A stretch of DNA of 64,000 bases from Phenylobacterium sp. Root1290 (GCF_001425305.1 NZ_LMEE01000003.1:310001-374000), one strand, 5' to 3'; positions 26,247-35,525 are shown, counted from the first letter of the stretch. Notes: generated from the sequence alone by a model not told the origin. Numbers and translations are program-made.

Positions 26247-28777
26247 GACGCCTGGCTCCGCGCCGCCTTTGGCTTTCGCCGCCGTCGCGGGCGCCTCGCG
26301 GGCGGCGGCTGATCCTTCAGGGCGGCCAGGGCGGCGAACGGCGAGTTCACAGGTGGCGCGGCCCGCACCTCTGGGCGCGGCTTCTCGCCACGGCGGCGCC
26401 AGACCAGCGGCTCGCCGTCCTTGGGCTTGGCGGTAGGCGCAAAGCCCAGGGCGCGCATGATTTCGCGGGCCTCGGTCTCGTTCCAGCCGAGTTCCTCGCG
26501 GGCCTGATCGGACAGCAACCCGGCCTTGGGCGCGGCGCGCAGCAGGCCGTCCAGGCGCTCCAGGGTCTCGACGGGCACGGCGTAGCGACCGACGGCGCGC
26601 AGCCCGAAGGCGGCGAGGGTCTGGGGCGTCGGCATCGGGCCGTCTAGGCGGCCTGCGCTCGGTCGGCGGTCGGCCGGGACGAAGCCCTGGGCGAAGGCGA
26701 GCGACGCGGGCTTGAGCAGCGCCGGCAGGTAGAGGCTGAAGGCGCCCAGGCGCACGCCCAGCGACTTCAGCATCCGGCGCTCGACTTGGCTCAGCGCCTT
26801 GGCCTCGGCGCGCACCAGGTCGCGGTCCAAGATGCCGCCGGCCTCGATCAGCCGGTAGGCGACGCCGCGCGCCAGGCCCTTGATCTTGCCGCTGGAGACG
26901 GCTCCGTCCAGCTTGCGCAGCGGCGCCAGACGGCGGGCGGCCTCGGCGGCGAGGAAGGCTTCAAGCCGACGCGCCGCGCGCTCGCGGGCCTGGGTTGGGC
27001 CAAGCTCGCCATAGAGCCGTACGCGCGGCGCGAAGGCCGTGCCGCCGGCGAAGGCGGCGGCGGCTTCGCCCCGCCAGTAGACGACGCCTTCAGGGCTGAA
27101 GGAGAACGCCTCGTCCGCCTCGGCGGACAGTTTGCCCAGCCGCTTGGCGATCTCGGGCGCCACGGCGGCCGTGGCCGCGGCGCGCAGGGCCTTTTCCTCG
27201 ATCACCGAGGAGCCGTGGGCGGGCTCGAAGGCCACGCCGCTCAGCTTGCCGACGTACTGCCCCTCGATCGTCACGGCCCCGTCGGCGGCGACCCCGGCCA
27301 GCACATCGCCGCGCACGTGCAGCGCGCGCATCAGGACGCTGGTGCGGCGGTCGACGAACCGCGCCATCAGCTTCTCGTGCAGGGTGTCGGAGAGCCGGTC
27401 CTCGAGCAGGCGGGTCTTGCCCTGCCAGCCGCCGGGATCGGCCAGCCAGTCGGGGCGGTTGGCGACGTAGGCCAGGGTGCGCACGCTGGCGAGCCGGGCG
27501 GCCAGGGTGTCGATCTCGCCGTCGGTGCGGTCCAGGTGTTTGTACTGGCCGGCGATCCAGTCCTCCGGAACCTTGCGGTTGCGGCTGGTCAGCCAGCCGA
27601 AGAACTCGCGGACCAGCCGGATGTGTTCCTCGCCCGAGGTCTTGCGGAAGTCCGGCGTCTGGCAGACGTCCCAGAGCTTGGTCAGGGCCGAGCGGTCGCG
27701 CAGGGTGCGGTCGATGACCTCCGGCTCGTCGGCCAAGGCGCGCAGGGTCTTTTCGTCCAGGGCCTCGGCCGACAGCTTAAGGCCGGGTTGGGCCGGGGGC
27801 GCAGCGAGGGAGTGCGACAGCGCCTTGAGAGAACTGAAGTCGAGGGCGGCGTTGCGCCACTCGGCGGCGGTCACGGCCTCGAAATGGTGTTCCTGCACCG
27901 CCTCGATCAGGTCGGCGTCCATGTCTTCGCACTCGCCGGTGACGCCAAAGGTCCCATCGCGGGTGAAGCGTCCCGCGCGGCCGGCGATCTGGCCGACCTC
28001 GGGCGGGTGCAGGAAGCGGGTGCGCTTGCCGTCGAACTTGCGCAGCCCCGCAAAGGCCACGTGGTCGACGTCCATGTTCAGGCCCATGCCGATGGCGTCG
28101 GTGGCGACCAGGAAGTCGACCTCGCCGGACTGGTAGAGCGCGACCTGGGCGTTGCGGGTGCGGGGGCTCAGAGATCCCATCACCACGGCGGCCCCGCCGC
28201 GCTGGCGGCGGATCAGCTCGGCGATGGCGTAGACCTGGTCCGCCGAGAAGGCGACGACCGCCGAGCGCCGCGGCAGGCGGGTCAGTTTCTTGGGGCCGGA
28301 ATAGGTCAGGCGCGAGAACCGCTCGCGAGTGACGATCTCGGCCTCGGGCAACAGCCGCCGGATCAGCGGCGCCATGGTGCCGGCGCCCATGAACATGGTC
28401 TCGAACCGGCCGCGGGCGTGCAGCAGGCGATGGGTGAAGATGTGGCCGCGCTCGGGGTCGGCGCAGAGCTGGATCTCGTCGACGGCCAGGAACTCGACCT
28501 GGCGGCTGAGCGGCATCGCCTCGACGGTGCAGACGAAGTACTGCGCGCGGGCCGGGACGATCTTCTCTTCGCCGGTGATCAGCGCCACGCAGGACGGACC
28601 GCGCAGCTTGACGATCCGGTCGTAGATCTCGCGCGCCAGCAGGCGCAGCGGCAGGCCGATCATGCCGCTGGCATGGCCCAGCATCCGCTCGACGGCCAGG
28701 TGGGTCTTGCCAGTATTGGTCGGGCCGAGCACCGCCACCAACTTGGGCGGGCCGAAATCCGACAGACGCGCGCTCAT
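26243..28777 (-). CDS. SUV3-like DExH RNA helicase
   Basis: An 844-residue helicase of the SUV3/mitochondrial degradosome type. Walker A GPTNTGKTHLA is at ~18-28, the DEIQ box (LAVDEIQLCADPERG) near 98, motif III-like GAGTMAP, motif V ATDAIGMGLNMD and motif VI GQIAGRAGRF near 267. The C-terminal ~350 residues are Ala/Arg-rich, with a basic tail ending RRPRRRRKPKAARS, likely RNA-binding. It is the first gene of the helicase-S4-pseudouridine synthase unit, all with RNA roles. Confidence 0.92.
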   Translation of the reverse strand: MSARLSDFGPPKLVAVLGPTNTGKTHLAVERMLGHASGMIGLPLRLLAREIYDRIVKLRGPSCVALITGEEKIVPARAQYFVCTVEAMPLSRQVEFLAVDEIQLCADPERGHIFTHRLLHARGRFETMFMGAGTMAPLIRRLLPEAEIVTRERFSRLTYSGPKKLTRLPRRSAVVAFSADQVYAIAELIRRQRGGAAVVMGSLSPRTRNAQVALYQSGEVDFLVATDAIGMGLNMDVDHVAFAGLRKFDGKRTRFLHPPEVGQIAGRAGRFTRDGTFGVTGECEDMDADLIEAVQEHHFEAVTAAEWRNAALDFSSLKALSHSLAAPPAQPGLKLSAEALDEKTLRALADEPEVIDRTLRDRSALTKLWDVCQTPDFRKTSGEEHIRLVREFFGWLTSRNRKVPEDWIAGQYKHLDRTDGEIDTLAARLASVRTLAYVANRPDWLADPGGWQGKTRLLEDRLSDTLHEKLMARFVDRRTSVLMRALHVRGDVLAGVAADGAVTIEGQYVGKLSGVAFEPAHGSSVIEEKALRAAATAAVAPEIAKRLGKLSAEADEAFSFSPEGVVYWRGEAAAAFAGGTAFAPRVRLYGELGPTQARERAARRLEAFLAAEAARRLAPLRKLDGAVSSGKIKGLARGVAYRLIEAGGILDRDLVRAEAKALSQVERRMLKSLGVRLGAFSLYLPALLKPASLAFAQGFVPADRRPSAGRLDGPMPTPQTLAAFGLRAVGRYAVPVETLERLDGLLRAAPKAGLLSDQAREELGWNETEAREIMRALGFAPTAKPKDGEPLVWRRRGEKPRPEVRAAPPVNSPFAALAALKDQPPPARRPRRRRKPKAARSQAS

Positions 28778-28966
28778 GAGCTGAAGGTGGGGCGGGAATC
28801 ACCGCGCGGCAAGCGGGGCTTGGCAGGACGGGCGAACCCTCCCCAGATCGTCATCGCCGGGCGTGTCCCGCCGACCCATGAACACCGACCCTCTGAAGGT
28901 CAGTCGGCGAGCCCGTGTCCATGGGTGGCCGGCACGTGGGCGGGCCATGACGATGGAGGGACAGTC

Positions 28967-30790
28967 CTACTTCGCCGAGGCGATGTAGTTGTCGATGACC
29001 TGGTCGAGGACCGTCAGCGGGGTGCCGCCCGAAAGCAGGCCCGCGTCGTGGAACTTGCGGATGTCGAACTTGCGGCCCAGCGCCTTCTTGGCCCGGGCGC
29101 GCGCGTCCATCCAGGTGATCTTGCCGACCATGTAGCTGCACGCCTGGCCCGGCCAGACGCAGTAGCGCTCGACCTCGGTGATGGCGCTGGCCTCGGCGTC
29201 GCCGATGTTGTCGACGAAGTACTTCACCGCCTGTTCGCGGCTCCAGCGCTTGTGGTGCATGCCGCTGTCGACCACCAGGCGCACGGCGCGGAACATGGCG
29301 TCGTGGATCATGCCGATGTGGCCGAGCACGTCGTTGTCGTACATGCCCATCTCGACCGCCAGCTGCTCGGCGTAGAGCGCCCAGCCTTCGCTGTAGCCCG
29401 AGAAGCCGATGACCTTGCGGATCAGCGGCAGGTCGCCGGCCTCGTTGTTGAGCGCCAGCTGAAGATGGTGGCCCGGAAGACCCTCGTGATAGGTCAGGGT
29501 CGGCAGGGTCCAGGCGGGCACCTCGGCGGTGTCGCGCAGGTTGATCCAGTAGATGCCGGGACGCGTGCCATCGAGGCTGGGCGAGAAGTAGTAGCCGCCC
29601 GGGGCGCCGGCCTCGGTGGCCGGGGGCACGCGGCGGATTTCCAGCGGCGCCTTGGGCAGCTGGCCGAACCACTGCGGCAGCTTGCCCTGGATGACCTTCA
29701 CCTGCTCATTGAGCTTGGCCAGCAGCTCTTCCTTGCCGGCGTCGGTGTTCGGATAGACCTGCTTGGGATCCTGCGCCATGGCGCGGTAGCGCTCGCCGAC
29801 GCTGCCCTTGGTGTAGCCGGCCTTCTTCATCAGGGCGTCGGCCTCGGCGCCCAGGCTGGCGACCAGGTCGAGGCCGGTCTGGTGCACCTCGTCCGGGGTG
29901 ATGTTCGAGGTCGTGTAATTGCGCAGGCCCAGGCGGTAGTACTCATCGCCGTCCGGCAGACGCCAGCAGCCGGCGTCGTGCACGGCCTTCGGACGCAGGC
30001 CTTCCAGCAGGGCCAGTTGGCGGGCGAGGGCGGGGCGCACCTTCTCGCCGTAGAGGCCCTGGGCCTGGCCGGCCCAGTCGCCCTCGATGTTCTTCTCCTT
30101 GGTCCGGCGCACGAGGCTGGCGACCAGCGGGGCCTTTTCCGGCTCGTAGGCCAGGAACGCCTTGAGCTGGGTGATCGCCTTGTCGAGCACGAAGTCCGGC
30201 GGCGTGACGCCCAGAGCCACGTCGTGGCGGACCACGTCGGCTTCCTGGTCGAGCAGGCGGCCGAAGGCTTCCATCCGCGCGACATAGGCGTCGGCGTCGT
30301 CCTTGGCCTCGATCCGGTGCTGGGTGTCGAGGAAGTCCGGCATCTGTTGGTAGGCGCCGGTCAGCTGCGAGATCACATACGGCGAATTCACCCCCTGGCC
30401 GCCGTACTGGAAGCGGCGGTTGGCTTCGTCCTGAACGGACAACACGAACTCGACGGTGTCGTAGTTGACCGCGTCCATGCCCTTGAGCTGCTTGCGGTCG
30501 AGGCTGTGCAGATCCTTCAGGTCACGGGTGGTGTTGGCCTTGTTCTCGGCGAGCGCGGTCAGCGAGAAGTCGGACAGTTCGGACTTGGTCCAGGCCAGGT
30601 CGCCCTTGTCGATGCCGAGCGCGGTCGGCAGCTCCGGCGAGCGCCGGAAGGTCTGGGCCATCGCCTTGTCGAAGAAGGCGTACATCTTGGCCGCTTCGCC
30701 GGTCGGCGCGGCGGCGAGGGCGAGTTTCGGCGCGGCGGCGGCCGCGCCAAACGCGGCGGCGCTCGCCAGGAGTTGGCGACGATTGTGCAT
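28967..30790 (-). CDS. Exported DUF885-family protein, probable metallopeptidase
   Basis: A 607-residue protein with a twin-arginine-like export signal (NRRQLLASAAAFG, cleavage near LALAA). The DUF885 core shows TYHEGLPGHHLQ near residue 433, a zinc-ligand arrangement like HExxH-type proteins, followed by GYSEGWALYAE. The longer open frame upstream has no ribosome site, whereas the ATG at 30790 follows GGGGGA. Family members are thought to be peptidases, but function is not established. An inverted repeat lies just upstream. Confidence 0.85.
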   Translation of the reverse strand: MHNRRQLLASAAAFGAAAAAPKLALAAAPTGEAAKMYAFFDKAMAQTFRRSPELPTALGIDKGDLAWTKSELSDFSLTALAENKANTTRDLKDLHSLDRKQLKGMDAVNYDTVEFVLSVQDEANRRFQYGGQGVNSPYVISQLTGAYQQMPDFLDTQHRIEAKDDADAYVARMEAFGRLLDQEADVVRHDVALGVTPPDFVLDKAITQLKAFLAYEPEKAPLVASLVRRTKEKNIEGDWAGQAQGLYGEKVRPALARQLALLEGLRPKAVHDAGCWRLPDGDEYYRLGLRNYTTSNITPDEVHQTGLDLVASLGAEADALMKKAGYTKGSVGERYRAMAQDPKQVYPNTDAGKEELLAKLNEQVKVIQGKLPQWFGQLPKAPLEIRRVPPATEAGAPGGYYFSPSLDGTRPGIYWINLRDTAEVPAWTLPTLTYHEGLPGHHLQLALNNEAGDLPLIRKVIGFSGYSEGWALYAEQLAVEMGMYDNDVLGHIGMIHDAMFRAVRLVVDSGMHHKRWSREQAVKYFVDNIGDAEASAITEVERYCVWPGQACSYMVGKITWMDARARAKKALGRKFDIRKFHDAGLLSGGTPLTVLDQVIDNYIASAK

Positions 30791-30800
30791 GGGATCCCCC

Positions 30801-30829
30801 GTAACTGTAACTTTGCAAAAGCAGTTACA
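30801..30829. promoter_or_regulatory. Inverted repeat upstream of the DUF885 gene
   Basis: TGTAACT and AGTTACA (30806-30812 and 30823-30829) form a perfect 7-bp inverted repeat around 10 bases, and a GTAAC direct repeat overlaps the left arm. It sits 10 bases upstream of the DUF885 start, in AT-richer DNA, where it could be an operator or a leader hairpin. Confidence 0.4.
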
Positions 30830-30878
30830 CCGCCGCAGGCGGAGGCTCCCGTTAAATCGCGCTAATCTGGCGCCGCGC

Positions 30879-32012
30879 TCAATCCAGGGTTCGGCGATAG
30901 CGCGCCATGGCCAGGGCCGTGACAACGCAGACGAAGGCGGTCAGGGCCAGCAGTTCGCGCCACATGTCCTCGACGCCCTGGCCTTTCAGCAGTGCGCCGC
31001 GCACCACCCGCAGGAAGTGGGTGACGGGCACCACCTCGCCGAGCGCCTGGGCCCAGGCGGGCATGCCGCGGAACGGGAACATGAAGCCGGACAGCAGGAT
31101 CGAGGGCAGGATGTAGAACATGCTCATCTGCATGGCCTGCAACTGGGTCCGTGCGATCGTGGACATCAGGAAGCCCAGCGCCAGCGAGCCGACGATGAAC
31201 AGGGCCACGCCCAGCGACAGGCCAAGCCAGCCGCCCATCATCGGCACGTCGAACAGGAACCGGGCCAGCAACAGGATGATCGCGGTCTGCACCAGCCCGA
31301 CGAAGACGTAGGGCGCGAGCTTGCCGGCCATCACCTCGATCGGCTCGACGGGCGTGGCCAGCAGGCTTTCCATCGTCCCGCGCTCGGCCTCGCGGGTCAC
31401 CGACAGCGCGGTCATCATCACCAGGGTCATCGAGAGGATGATGCCCAGCAGGCCCGGGACGATGTTGTAGGCGGTGATGGCTTCGGGATTGTAGCGGCGG
31501 TGGACGATCACCTCGAACGGCGGGACTGCCTGGCCGCGCGAGGCGAGCGCGCCTTTCAGGTCGTTGACCAGCGCCTGCTGAGGCAAGGCGGCCAGTGCGG
31601 CGACCGCCGCGCCCGTCGCGGAGGGGTCGGTGGCGTCGACATCGACCAGGATCTGGGCCTGATCGCCGCGGGCGACGCGTCGCGTGAAGTCGCCGGGAAT
31701 GGTGATGGCGAACTGCACCTCGCCCCGCCGGACCATCTCGTCCAGTTCGGCCGGAGTCCGAGCCTGTGCGACCAGGTCGAAGTAGGCGCTGTTCTTCAGG
31801 GCCGCGGTGATCGAGCGGGCGAAGACGCTGTCTTCCTGCACCATCAGGGCGGTCGGCAGGTGGCGCGGCTCGGAATTGATCGCGTAGCCGAACAGCAGCA
31901 GCTGGACGACCGGAATGGCCAGCATCATCGCGTAGGTCAGCCGATCGCGAGTTAGCTGCTTGAACTCCTTGATCATCACCGCGAGCACGCGGGTCGCCGA
32001 AAAGCCGTTCAT
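30879..32012 (-). CDS. ABC-2 type efflux permease
   Basis: A 377-residue permease of the YbhS/YhhJ type: one N-terminal helix, a large periplasmic domain (~residues 45-170) and five C-terminal helices. The conserved SVTREAERGTMESLLATPV cytoplasmic loop is clear. ATG 32012 overlaps the ATPase stop by 4 bases; upstream in-frame codons lie inside the ATPase gene and are rejected. Last gene of the TetR-HlyD-ATPase-permease operon; a single permease gene implies a homodimer. Confidence 0.9.
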   Translation of the reverse strand: MNGFSATRVLAVMIKEFKQLTRDRLTYAMMLAIPVVQLLLFGYAINSEPRHLPTALMVQEDSVFARSITAALKNSAYFDLVAQARTPAELDEMVRRGEVQFAITIPGDFTRRVARGDQAQILVDVDATDPSATGAAVAALAALPQQALVNDLKGALASRGQAVPPFEVIVHRRYNPEAITAYNIVPGLLGIILSMTLVMMTALSVTREAERGTMESLLATPVEPIEVMAGKLAPYVFVGLVQTAIILLLARFLFDVPMMGGWLGLSLGVALFIVGSLALGFLMSTIARTQLQAMQMSMFYILPSILLSGFMFPFRGMPAWAQALGEVVPVTHFLRVVRGALLKGQGVEDMWRELLALTAFVCVVTALAMARYRRTLD

Positions 32013-32926
32013 TTGAAGTTGTCCTCCGACGTCTCCATCAGGCGGATGAAGACGTCTTCGAGGCTGGGCTCGACCTGCGTCCACTTGAACGGCGCGCGGC
32101 GGTAGGGGGCGAGCGCGGTCTCCAGGGCGGCGCGGTCGGTCCCGGAGACGTGCAGCGACTGGCCGAACGGCGCGGCCATGGCGACCCCGGGCAGTTGGCC
32201 GATCTCCACCGACAGGCGGTCGATGCCGGGCCCCTCGCCGTTGAAGGTCACCAGATGGGTGTTCTCGATCACCTGCTGCGCCGTGCCGCGGGCGATCAGC
32301 CGGCCATAGCTGATGTAGGCGATCTCATGACAGCGCTCGGCCTCGTCCATGTAATGGGTGGAGACCAGCACGGTCAGGCCCTCGGCCGAGAGGGCGTGGA
32401 TCTCGTCCCAGAAGGTGCGGCGCGCCTTCGGATCGACGCCGGCGGTGGGCTCGTCGAGCAATAGCAGCTTGGGTTCGTGCAGGGTGGCGGTGGCCAGGGC
32501 CAGACGCTGCTTCCAGCCGCCCGACAGCGAGCCGGCCAGTTGTCCGCGCCGCTCGATCAGGCCAAGCCGCTCCAGCGCCTGGTCGACCCGCTGCTTGCGA
32601 CGGTCGAGGCTGTGGATGCGAGCGGAGAACTGCAGGTTCTCCTCGATGGTCAGGTCCTCGTAGAGTGAGAACTTCTGGGTCATGTAGCCGGCGCGGCGCT
32701 TGATCAGGTTGGCCTGGGTGATGATGTCGAGGCCAAGCGCCGTGCCCTCGCCGCTGTCGGGGGTCAGCAGGCCGCAGAGCATCCGCAGAGTGGTGGTCTT
32801 GCCCGAGCCGTTGGGACCGAGGAAGCCGCAGATCTTGCCTTCTTCCACCTGCAGCGAGACGTCCTGGACGACGTGCTTGTCGCCGAAGCTCTTGTTCAGC
32901 CCGCGGACGTCGATCGCCAGGGTCAC
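32009..32926 (-). CDS. ABC transporter ATP-binding protein (DrrA/YbhF type)
   Basis: A 305-residue ATPase. Walker A GPNGSGKTT is near residue 36, the Q-loop is TQKFSLYEDLTIEEN, the signature LSGGWKQRLALA, and Walker B LLLLDEPTAGVDPKAR, with the switch His in STHYMDEAE. The C-terminal extension (VEPSLEDVFIRLME) is typical of ABC-2 efflux ATPases. The start is a GTG at 32926 that overlaps the HlyD stop. It would energise the adjacent permease. Confidence 0.93.
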   Translation of the reverse strand: MTLAIDVRGLNKSFGDKHVVQDVSLQVEEGKICGFLGPNGSGKTTTLRMLCGLLTPDSGEGTALGLDIITQANLIKRRAGYMTQKFSLYEDLTIEENLQFSARIHSLDRRKQRVDQALERLGLIERRGQLAGSLSGGWKQRLALATATLHEPKLLLLDEPTAGVDPKARRTFWDEIHALSAEGLTVLVSTHYMDEAERCHEIAYISYGRLIARGTAQQVIENTHLVTFNGEGPGIDRLSVEIGQLPGVAMAAPFGQSLHVSGTDRAALETALAPYRRAPFKWTQVEPSLEDVFIRLMETSEDNFK

Positions 32927-33894
32927 TTGGCGCGCTCCAGCGGCTGGACGTCGACTGGCTGGCCGGGATTGAGCCGGGCCGAGGGAGCCGCCTCGACCAG
33001 GAACACCATGCGGTCGCGGACTTCGCGGCTGTAGATCACCGGCGGCGTGAACTCGGGGCGGGGGCTGATGAAGGTGACCTTGGCGGTGAGGCCCGCCTGG
33101 CAGCCGTCGCAGGCGAACTTGACTCGCGAGCCGACCCGGTAGGCCGAGATGTCGGCCTGGGGCACGAAGAAGCGGACCTTGATGAGCTCGTCCGGCAGCA
33201 GGGCCAGGATCGGCTGATTGGCGGCGACCCACTCGCCGGTCTGGAAGAAGACGTCCTCGATGCGGGCTGCGCCGGGCGCGACGGGGGCGATGTCGGAGAG
33301 CCGTGCGTCGGCGGCGGTGAGCGCAGCCCCGGCCTGGGCGACGCGGCTGTCGGCGGCGCGGATCTGGTCCTCGCGCGCGCCCAGGGCGGCGGCCTGGCGC
33401 TGCTTGCGGGCGGCGGCGACCTGGGCGGAGGCGGCGTCGCGGGTCGCCTGGGCGTCGTCCAGCCGCGCCTTGGCGTAGTAGCCCTTGTCGACCAGCGGGC
33501 GGACGCGGCGCAGGGTGGCCTCGGCGTCGCGCAGGGTGGCCTCGGCCGCGGAGACATTGGCGTCGAAGACGGCCAGTTCCACCGGACGCTGGCCCTTGCG
33601 AGCGTCGGAGGCCTGGGCCTGGGCGGCCGAGACCTCGGCGCTGGCCTGGTCGCGCGCGCCCTGCAATTGCGAGGGATCGACCACGAACAACTTCTGGCCG
33701 GCGGCGACCTGGTCGCCGCGCTGGACCAGCATCTGGTCGACGCGGCCGGCGACCGGCGAGGCCATGTACAGCGGCTCGCCCTCGACATAGCCCGACAGCG
33801 CCGGTGTGCGGTGGAGGCGCGGGAAGGCCCAGAGGACCGCGACCAGCACGGCCGCCAGCAGCAGAAGGCCTATGACGAGAAGGCGTTGCCTCAT
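32923..33894 (-). CDS. HlyD-type membrane fusion (periplasmic adaptor) protein
   Basis: A 323-residue protein with one N-terminal membrane anchor ([20 protein letters not shown]), a lipoyl half-motif ([20 protein letters not shown]), a long Ala/Gln-rich coiled coil at ~residues 75-195 and a beta-barrel domain after it. This matches YbhG/EmrA-like adaptors that link an inner-membrane pump to an outer-membrane channel. ATG 33894 overlaps the TetR stop by 4 bases. No TolC-type channel gene is in the operon. Confidence 0.9.
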   Translation of the reverse strand: MRQRLLVIGLLLLAAVLVAVLWAFPRLHRTPALSGYVEGEPLYMASPVAGRVDQMLVQRGDQVAAGQKLFVVDPSQLQGARDQASAEVSAAQAQASDARKGQRPVELAVFDANVSAAEATLRDAEATLRRVRPLVDKGYYAKARLDDAQATRDAASAQVAAARKQRQAAALGAREDQIRAADSRVAQAGAALTAADARLSDIAPVAPGAARIEDVFFQTGEWVAANQPILALLPDELIKVRFFVPQADISAYRVGSRVKFACDGCQAGLTAKVTFISPRPEFTPPVIYSREVRDRMVFLVEAAPSARLNPGQPVDVQPLERAK

Positions 33895-34529
33895 ACGGCG
33901 GCTCCTGCATCGACGAGCATGCCGCGGAGCCACAGTTCCACGTGCTGCTGGGCCAGGGCCCTGATGTCGAGCGGCTCGGCGCCGACCGGCACGAAGGTCT
34001 CGCGCCAGATAACGCCCAGCAGCATCGGCGAGATCAATGAGATCGCGCAGTGGCGCGGATCGCCGGGGCGCAACTCGCCGCGGGCCTGAGCCTGGGCGAT
34101 CGCGCCGGTCATCGCGCCGAGCGCCGGAGTGACGAGGTTGTCGTGCCAGGCTCGGGCCAGTTCGGGGAAGTTCCGCGACTCGCCGATCACCATCTTGATG
34201 ATCCCGCCGACCGGCGAGGCCGAGGCCACGCCGGCGACCACGGACGCGACGCTGCGCAGGAGATCCGGAAAGGCGACTCCGGGGGCGGCGAGGGCGGCCT
34301 GGATCAGGGCGAGGTTGGGGGCGACGCCCTGCTCGATTACCGCCCGGAAGATGTCCTCCTTGGTGGAGAAGTAGAGGTAGATCGCGCCCTTCGAGACCCC
34401 GGCCCGGGCGGCGATGTCGTCGAGCCTGGCGGCGGCGAAGCCCTTTTCCGCAAAGACTTCCATCGCCGCGGCGACGATCTCATCGGGGCGGTCGGCCTTG
34501 CGGCGCTTGAACTTGGGCTGCGGGGGCAT
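33891..34529 (-). CDS. TetR-family repressor of the efflux operon
   Basis: A 212-residue regulator. The N-terminal helix-turn-helix (residues ~15-60: [40 protein letters not shown]) is textbook TetR, and the C-terminal ligand domain is unassigned. It is the first gene of a four-gene operon with 4-base overlaps throughout. A perfect palindrome lies 14 bases upstream of its start, implying autoregulation of the whole unit. The arrangement parallels E. coli CecR with ybhGFSR. Confidence 0.93.
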   Translation of the reverse strand: MPPQPKFKRRKADRPDEIVAAAMEVFAEKGFAAARLDDIAARAGVSKGAIYLYFSTKEDIFRAVIEQGVAPNLALIQAALAAPGVAFPDLLRSVASVVAGVASASPVGGIIKMVIGESRNFPELARAWHDNLVTPALGAMTGAIAQAQARGELRPGDPRHCAISLISPMLLGVIWRETFVPVGAEPLDIRALAQQHVELWLRGMLVDAGAAV

Positions 34530-34543
34530 GGGCGCACACTTTG

Positions 34544-34563
34544 ATAACTGACCGGTCAGTTAT
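34544..34563. promoter_or_regulatory. Perfect 20-bp TetR operator palindrome
   Basis: ATAACTGACCGGTCAGTTAT is fully symmetric and contains the TGACCGGTCA core frequent in TetR operators. Its position just before the TetR start would let a bound dimer block transcription of the efflux operon. Confidence 0.85.
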
Positions 34564-34934
34564 TATTCTCAAAGACGCCATTTTCAAGCGCGGGGCGGAT
34601 CGCTCTGGGCAATGGTGTGTTTAACCGTCCGCGCCGACGGTTCCGGGGGTGCGGCGCCCTGTCGCAGGTCGGGCGCGAACCACGCCCAAGGCACGTCTTT
34701 GCGTGAGATTTCGCCGCGAAAGCGCTTCTCCGGGAACACCCTATGAGGGTTAGACCCTAGCCGAATGGCCAGGGTGCGACGGAACGTCGCCGCAACCACT
34801 TGGCAACCATGCGTGGGCATGGCCGTTACCGACGCCGAAGTCTGCCCGTTCAATGCGGGGAAACCCTTGGCTCATCAGGGGTGTTCGAAAGCGTCCAGAC
34901 TTAAGACAGAGGCGACGGGAGAGGTCGTAAGAAG
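34564..34934 (+). other. Hairpin-dense non-coding stretch before the OmpA lipoprotein
   Basis: No convincing gene is seen here. Short perfect or near-perfect inverted repeats follow one another: AACCGTC/GACGGTT (34623-34642), GCGCCC/GGGCGC (34654-34676), ACCCT/AGGGT (34738-34750), a 9-bp stem with one mismatch (34754-34775), GCGACG/CGTCGC (34776-34790), CCATGC/GCATGG (34807-34822) and ACCCTTG/CAGGGGT (34863-34882). The last ~20 bases carry a purine-rich ribosome site (GGGAGAGG, AAGAAG). It may be a structured leader, an unrecognised RNA, or simply GC-rich DNA with chance pairing. Confidence 0.45.
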
Positions 34935-35504
34935 ATGATCGGTACAAAAACTCGTGGGGTGGTCCTGAGCGTGATCGCCATGGGGACCCTGGGTCTCGGC
35001 GGCTGCGCCACCAAGAAGTTCGTCAATGAGCAAGTGGCCGTCGTCGACGGCAAGGTCGCGGCTCATGAAACCCGCCTGGGTGAACTCGACAACACCTCGC
35101 GTGAAGCGCTGGAACGCGCCACCGCCGCCGGCAAGCTGGCCGAGGGCAAGTTCATGTATTCGGTGGTGATGTCGGACGACGCGCTGAAGTTCCCGCTGGG
35201 CAAGGCGACGCTGTCGCCGGAAGCCGAGTCGCGTCTCAGCGCCTTCGCCGAGCGCCTGAAGGGCGAGAACAAGAACGTCTACGTCGAGGTGCAAGGCCAC
35301 ACCGACGCGACGGGTTCGGAAGAGGGCAACCTGCGCCTGGCCGCCGCCCGCGCCGAAACGGTCCGCCGCTACCTCAACAAGCAAGGCGTGGCTCTGAACC
35401 GGATCGCCACCATCGCCTATGGCGAAGACGAGCCGGTCGCGCCGAACGACACGCGTGAAGGCCGCATGGCCAACCGCCGCGTCGTGCTGGTGGTCCTGTC
35501 CTAA
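34935..35504 (+). CDS. OmpA-family peptidoglycan-binding lipoprotein
   Basis: A 189-residue protein with a lipobox (LGGC, Cys24), a coiled, charged stretch (~30-70) and a C-terminal OmpA domain. The domain carries VEVQGHTDATGSEEGN, then RLAAARAETVRRYL and AYGEDEPVAPNDTREGR, the meso-diaminopimelate-binding pattern. It should tether the outer membrane to the cell wall from the outer-membrane inner leaflet. It is followed by a strong terminator and preceded by an unusually long non-coding stretch. Confidence 0.92.
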   Translation: MIGTKTRGVVLSVIAMGTLGLGGCATKKFVNEQVAVVDGKVAAHETRLGELDNTSREALERATAAGKLAEGKFMYSVVMSDDALKFPLGKATLSPEAESRLSAFAERLKGENKNVYVEVQGHTDATGSEEGNLRLAAARAETVRRYLNKQGVALNRIATIAYGEDEPVAPNDTREGRMANRRVVLVVLS

Positions 35505-35525
35505 GGACGGACGACCTCTAGAATC

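Noticed and set aside
26786-30865. A plus-strand open frame of about 1,359 codons
   Set aside because: It runs opposite to the SUV3-like helicase and the DUF885 gene, both with clear motifs, and its translation is Gly/Ala/Val/Arg/His-rich without domains. High GC makes long antisense frames common.
34584-34853. An 89-codon minus-strand frame in the hairpin-dense stretch
   Set aside because: No ribosome site, no recognisable motif, and it coincides with the series of inverted repeats; better read as non-coding.
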